A stretch of DNA of 7,105 nt from an uncultured Pelolinea sp. (GTDB lineage Bacteria > Chloroflexota > Anaerolineae > Anaerolineales > Anaerolineaceae), in contig CALGUJ010000041.1 of assembly GCA_937902055.1 (NCBI GenBank), forward strand, positions 1 through 7,105, written 5' to 3'. Positions 5,123 to 7,105 of the stretch are shown here, in pieces. A program made the translations under genes and the position numbers. Each line of letters begins with the position of its first letter. Positions within the stretch are counted from its first letter, which is position 1. Below the pieces are notes generated by a model that had not been told where the DNA came from, searched no databases, and saw only the letters and a program-made list of their open reading frames with translations.

Positions 5123-5992
5123 ATGGCTGCTAAAAAACCAAATTTGAATATGGACGAGCAATCATCACCGGCTGATCAGCCGGTTGAGGTGAATCAATCG
5201 AAAAAGAAAAATGCCGTCGCTGCCGGGAAAACCGTTGAAAAGAAGGTTGCTGCCGAACCAGCCGGCGCCAGGAAAACAAAGAAAGCTGGTACGGAAATGA
5301 AAAAAGAAGTTGTGATCGATGCAAAAGCAAAAGAAACACAGGCGGATATAAAACAAGAGCAAAAAGCGGAAACCGCGCTCCCGGTTGTTGAACCGGTCAA
5401 GGAACAGGTAAAAACCGAACCGGTATCTGCACGCGAATCAGAGAAAACTCAAGCGAGCGGATTGGATCGCGGCGCTTTATTCTTCGGCGGCGGGTTGCTG
5501 GTCATGGGATTGCTGTTGCTGCTGGGGCGCTTGCTGGCGATTCCGTTCGGCGTATTCCTGTGGCCGTTCATCTTCATTGTGCCGGGTATCCTGGTATTCC
5601 TGACTGCGCTATCCACCGATAGCAGCAGCGGGGAAGGTTTGTCGATCTTGGGCGGCATCCTTACTTCTTTAGGCGCTTTGTTCCTGGCGCAGAGTATTAC
5701 CGGTCTGTGGGCAAGTTGGGCGTATGCCTGGGCATTGATCGCCCCGACATCGGTCGGCTTCGCGCAGATGGTTTATGGCGAACGCAAAGGGCGTGACGCC
5801 ATTGTCCAATCCGGGCGCAGGCTGGTCAACATCGGTTTGACCATCTTCGCCATCGGTTTTGTGTTCTTCGAATTGATCCTGGGGATCAGCGGTTTTGGAT
5901 TGGGCCGTTTTGGATTGCCGGTTTTCCCGATGATGTTGATCTTCGTCGGGTTGGTCATCCTGGTGCGTTCCTATCTGCGCAACAGAAAATAA
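5123..5992 (+). CDS. Six-helix membrane protein with a long charged low-complexity N-terminal tail
   Basis: A 289-residue protein. Residues 1-113 are a hydrophilic low-complexity tail rich in Lys, Ala, Glu, Val and Gln (about 22 basic and 18 acidic residues), with no signal peptide, probably disordered and cytoplasmic. Residues 117-283 hold about six transmembrane segments (near 117-137, 144-164, 173-191, 196-213, 234-254, 265-282). They are linked by a short Ser/Gly loop (164-172) and a charged loop (218-233), and the protein ends in RSYLRNRK. The repeated G-x-x-x-hydrophobic helices with WPFIFIVPGILVFL resemble LiaI/LiaF- or DUF5668-type membrane regions, but I do not assign a family. The start at 5123 is supported by AGGAG (5111-5115) with a 7-nt spacer. 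It sits between two terminators, so it is likely monocistronic. Function unknown. Confidence 0.85.
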   Translation: MAAKKPNLNMDEQSSPADQPVEVNQSKKKNAVAAGKTVEKKVAAEPAGARKTKKAGTEMKKEVVIDAKAKETQADIKQEQKAETALPVVEPVKEQVKTEPVSARESEKTQASGLDRGALFFGGGLLVMGLLLLLGRLLAIPFGVFLWPFIFIVPGILVFLTALSTDSSSGEGLSILGGILTSLGALFLAQSITGLWASWAYAWALIAPTSVGFAQMVYGERKGRDAIVQSGRRLVNIGLTIFAIGFVFFELILGISGFGLGRFGLPVFPMMLIFVGLVILVRSYLRNRK

Positions 5993-6004
5993 CCTTTCGC
6001 GCTG

Positions 6005-6043
6005 ACAGGGGCAGTATAAAAATACTGTCCCTGTTTCTATTTA
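6005..6043 (+). terminator. Rho-independent terminator after the six-helix membrane protein gene
   Basis: A 13-bp stem with one G-T pair (6005-6017 with 6022-6034; left arm ACAGGGGCAGTAT) and an AAAA loop, followed by a T-rich run (TTTCTATTT). It starts 13 nt after the stop codon. The length and position make it convincing although the T run is interrupted. Confidence 0.8.
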
Positions 6044-6095
6044 ATCGGATTATCGTTCCGGGGTATCGGTTGCTCATGGAAAATTAAAAACCTCA

Positions 6096-6101
6096 TATAA
6101 T
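6096..6101 (+). promoter_or_regulatory. -10 box of a candidate promoter for the DUF4203-like gene
   Basis: A perfect TATAAT, 30 nt before the start codon and downstream of the preceding terminator. TTGCTC at 6070-6075 is 20 nt upstream, which is too far for an ordinary -35, so only the -10 is supported. Confidence 0.4.
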
Positions 6102-6131
6102 TATCCTGTTGGTTTGCGCAGGAGGTTATTC

Positions 6132-6632
6132 ATGAATATTTTGTATCTGGCGGCGGGAATTCTGATGCTGTTCTTCGGACGGAAAGCACTGTGGATGTTT
6201 GTGGCGATCGTCGGATTCCTGCTGGGCATGAAGTTCGGACCCTCATTATTACCCGGTCAAACCCAATCTGTGATACTAACCGTTTCTCTGATCGCTGGAT
6301 TGGTGGGGGCCTTGTTGGCGGTCCTGCTTCAAAAATTGGCGGTCGGATTGGCGGGAATGGCTGCCGGCGGATACATCGTATATTATCTGATCCAAACCAA
6401 CCTGATCGCTGCCGGTCAATACCAGTGGCTGATGATCCTGGCCGGCGCGCTGCTTGGGGCTTTGCTGGCTGGTTCGCTCTTTGACTGGGCGATGATATTT
6501 GTAACCGCCGCTTGCGGCGCAGTCTTGATCGTGCAAGGATTGAACTTGAGCACCTCGATTTCTTATTGGGTCATGATTGGCCTTTTAATCTTGGGAATAC
6601 TCGCGCAGGGGCGAATCATCAGCAGGGAATAA
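6132..6632 (+). CDS. DUF4203-like polytopic membrane protein
   Basis: A 166-residue, almost wholly hydrophobic protein with about seven membrane segments (near 2-15, 19-36, 46-66, 68-88, 98-116, 118-136, 145-160). The N-terminal pattern FFGRKALWMFVAIVGFLLGM (14-33) followed by paired glycine-rich helices resembles the DUF4203/TMEM198-type transmembrane domain; this assignment is from pattern and not certain. The start is the ATG at 6132, preceded by a full AGGAGG (6120-6125) at 6 nt. An in-frame ATG at 6114 lies upstream of that site and is rejected. There are no catalytic motifs and the biochemical role is unknown. The DedA-family gene begins 17 nt after its stop, so the two are probably co-transcribed. 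Confidence 0.8.
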   Translation: MNILYLAAGILMLFFGRKALWMFVAIVGFLLGMKFGPSLLPGQTQSVILTVSLIAGLVGALLAVLLQKLAVGLAGMAAGGYIVYYLIQTNLIAAGQYQWLMILAGALLGALLAGSLFDWAMIFVTAACGAVLIVQGLNLSTSISYWVMIGLLILGILAQGRIISRE

Positions 6633-6649
6633 AATAGCAACGTGATTTA

Positions 6650-7105
6650 ATGGTTTTGGGCAATTTATTGGACGGCCTTAAAATTTGGGTGGAAGGCCTG
6701 ATCAGTTCGGCCGGTTACACAGGGTTGTATTTGGTCATGTTCCTTGAAAATATCTTCCCGCCTATCCCGTCTGAAGTGATTCTTCCCCTGGCGGGCAGCT
6801 TGTCGCTTTCCGGTAGGTTTTCCATTTCATTGATCACTATTGTTGGCATGTTGGGTTCGCTCACCGGCGCGTTGGTGTTCTACGGGTTGGGAAAATGGGT
6901 GGGTGAAGGGGCTGTGCGCAGCTTTATCGGGAGGTATGGAAAATTTGCCTTACTGACCATTGAAGATTTTGATCGTTCCAAAGCCTGGTTCGGCAAATAT
7001 GATGATTGGGTGATCTTCTTCTCCAGTATGATACCCGTTGTTCGCATCCTGATCTCCATCCCGGCGGGTGTCTCCTCCATGAATTTGGCCAAATTTAGCA
7101 TATTC
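6650..7105 (+). CDS. DedA family membrane protein (3' truncated by window)
   Basis: The first 152 codons of a DedA/SNARE-associated (PF09335, VTT-type) membrane protein; the frame is open to the window end. Diagnostic features are FLENIFPPIPSEVILPLAG (31-49) with the conserved acidic E33 and E42, the GALVFYGLGKWVG helix (73-85), GRYGKFALL (94-102), and SSMIPVVRILISIPAG (125-140). Members are linked to lipid scrambling or transport and proton-motive-force-dependent envelope homeostasis. R132 is retained, but the Arg usually found just before the I-P pair is Ser here (S126). The start at 6650 fits the family N-terminus (GYTGLYLVMFLEN) and an in-frame TAG lies at 6635-6637. No clear ribosome binding site is present, which is compatible with coupling to the DUF4203-like gene 17 nt upstream. 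Confidence 0.92.
   Translation, partial: MVLGNLLDGLKIWVEGLISSAGYTGLYLVMFLENIFPPIPSEVILPLAGSLSLSGRFSISLITIVGMLGSLTGALVFYGLGKWVGEGAVRSFIGRYGKFALLTIEDFDRSKAWFGKYDDWVIFFSSMIPVVRILISIPAGVSSMNLAKFSIF

Noticed and set aside
1..7105. CRISPR array, insertion sequence, prophage or defence island
   Set aside because: No regularly spaced repeats, transposase or integrase motifs, terminal inverted repeats or known defence domains were seen. The short repeats found are isolated.

Overview
The window looks like chromosomal sequence from a free-living, probably anaerobic bacterium of moderate GC content. The gene mix (a selenocysteine tRNA, a NifX-like FeMo-co-domain protein, a DUF4213/DUF364 protein, small polytopic membrane proteins) would fit a Chloroflexota/Anaerolineae-type genome. 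That placement is inference from gene content, not a phylogenetic result. There are no transposases, integrases, CRISPR repeats or phage genes.

Layout: positions 2-298 (+) hold the C-terminal end of a PLP-dependent D-threonine aldolase/D-serine dehydratase-type enzyme. It converges on, and shares a TTAA stop palindrome with, a site-2-protease-like M50 membrane metallopeptidase (295-1491, -). Only 26 nt upstream of that protease, on the same strand, lies a selenocysteine tRNA gene (1518-1611, anticodon TCA), so the two are probably one tRNA-mRNA transcription unit. Divergent from it is a NifX/NifB-C-terminal-like protein with a histidine-rich insert (1757-2158, +). A bidirectional hairpin terminator separates it from two minus-strand genes: a DUF4213/DUF364 putative metal-chelation protein (2302-3027) and a PAP2 lipid phosphatase (3101-3655).

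After an AT-rich divergent intergenic region comes a plus-strand series. A CDF-family metal-cation exporter (3869-4807) overlaps a 72-residue DUF1232 membrane protein (4800-5018). Next is a six-helix membrane protein with a long Lys/Ala/Glu-rich N-terminal tail (5123-5992), then a DUF4203-like polytopic membrane protein (6132-6632), then a DedA-family protein cut by the window end (6650-7105). Hairpin terminators follow the DUF1232 gene and the six-helix gene, so the plus-strand run is at least three transcription units.

Themes: seven of the nine protein genes with an intact or nearly intact N-terminus encode membrane proteins. Three neighbours (NifX-like, DUF364, CDF) belong to families tied to metal or metal-cofactor handling. 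The window shows no obvious defence or mobile system. The most distinctive structure is the selC-M50 protease arrangement. Other points of interest are a possible leaderless start for the DUF364 gene, an Arg-to-Ser substitution at a conserved DedA position, and the tailed six-helix membrane protein.
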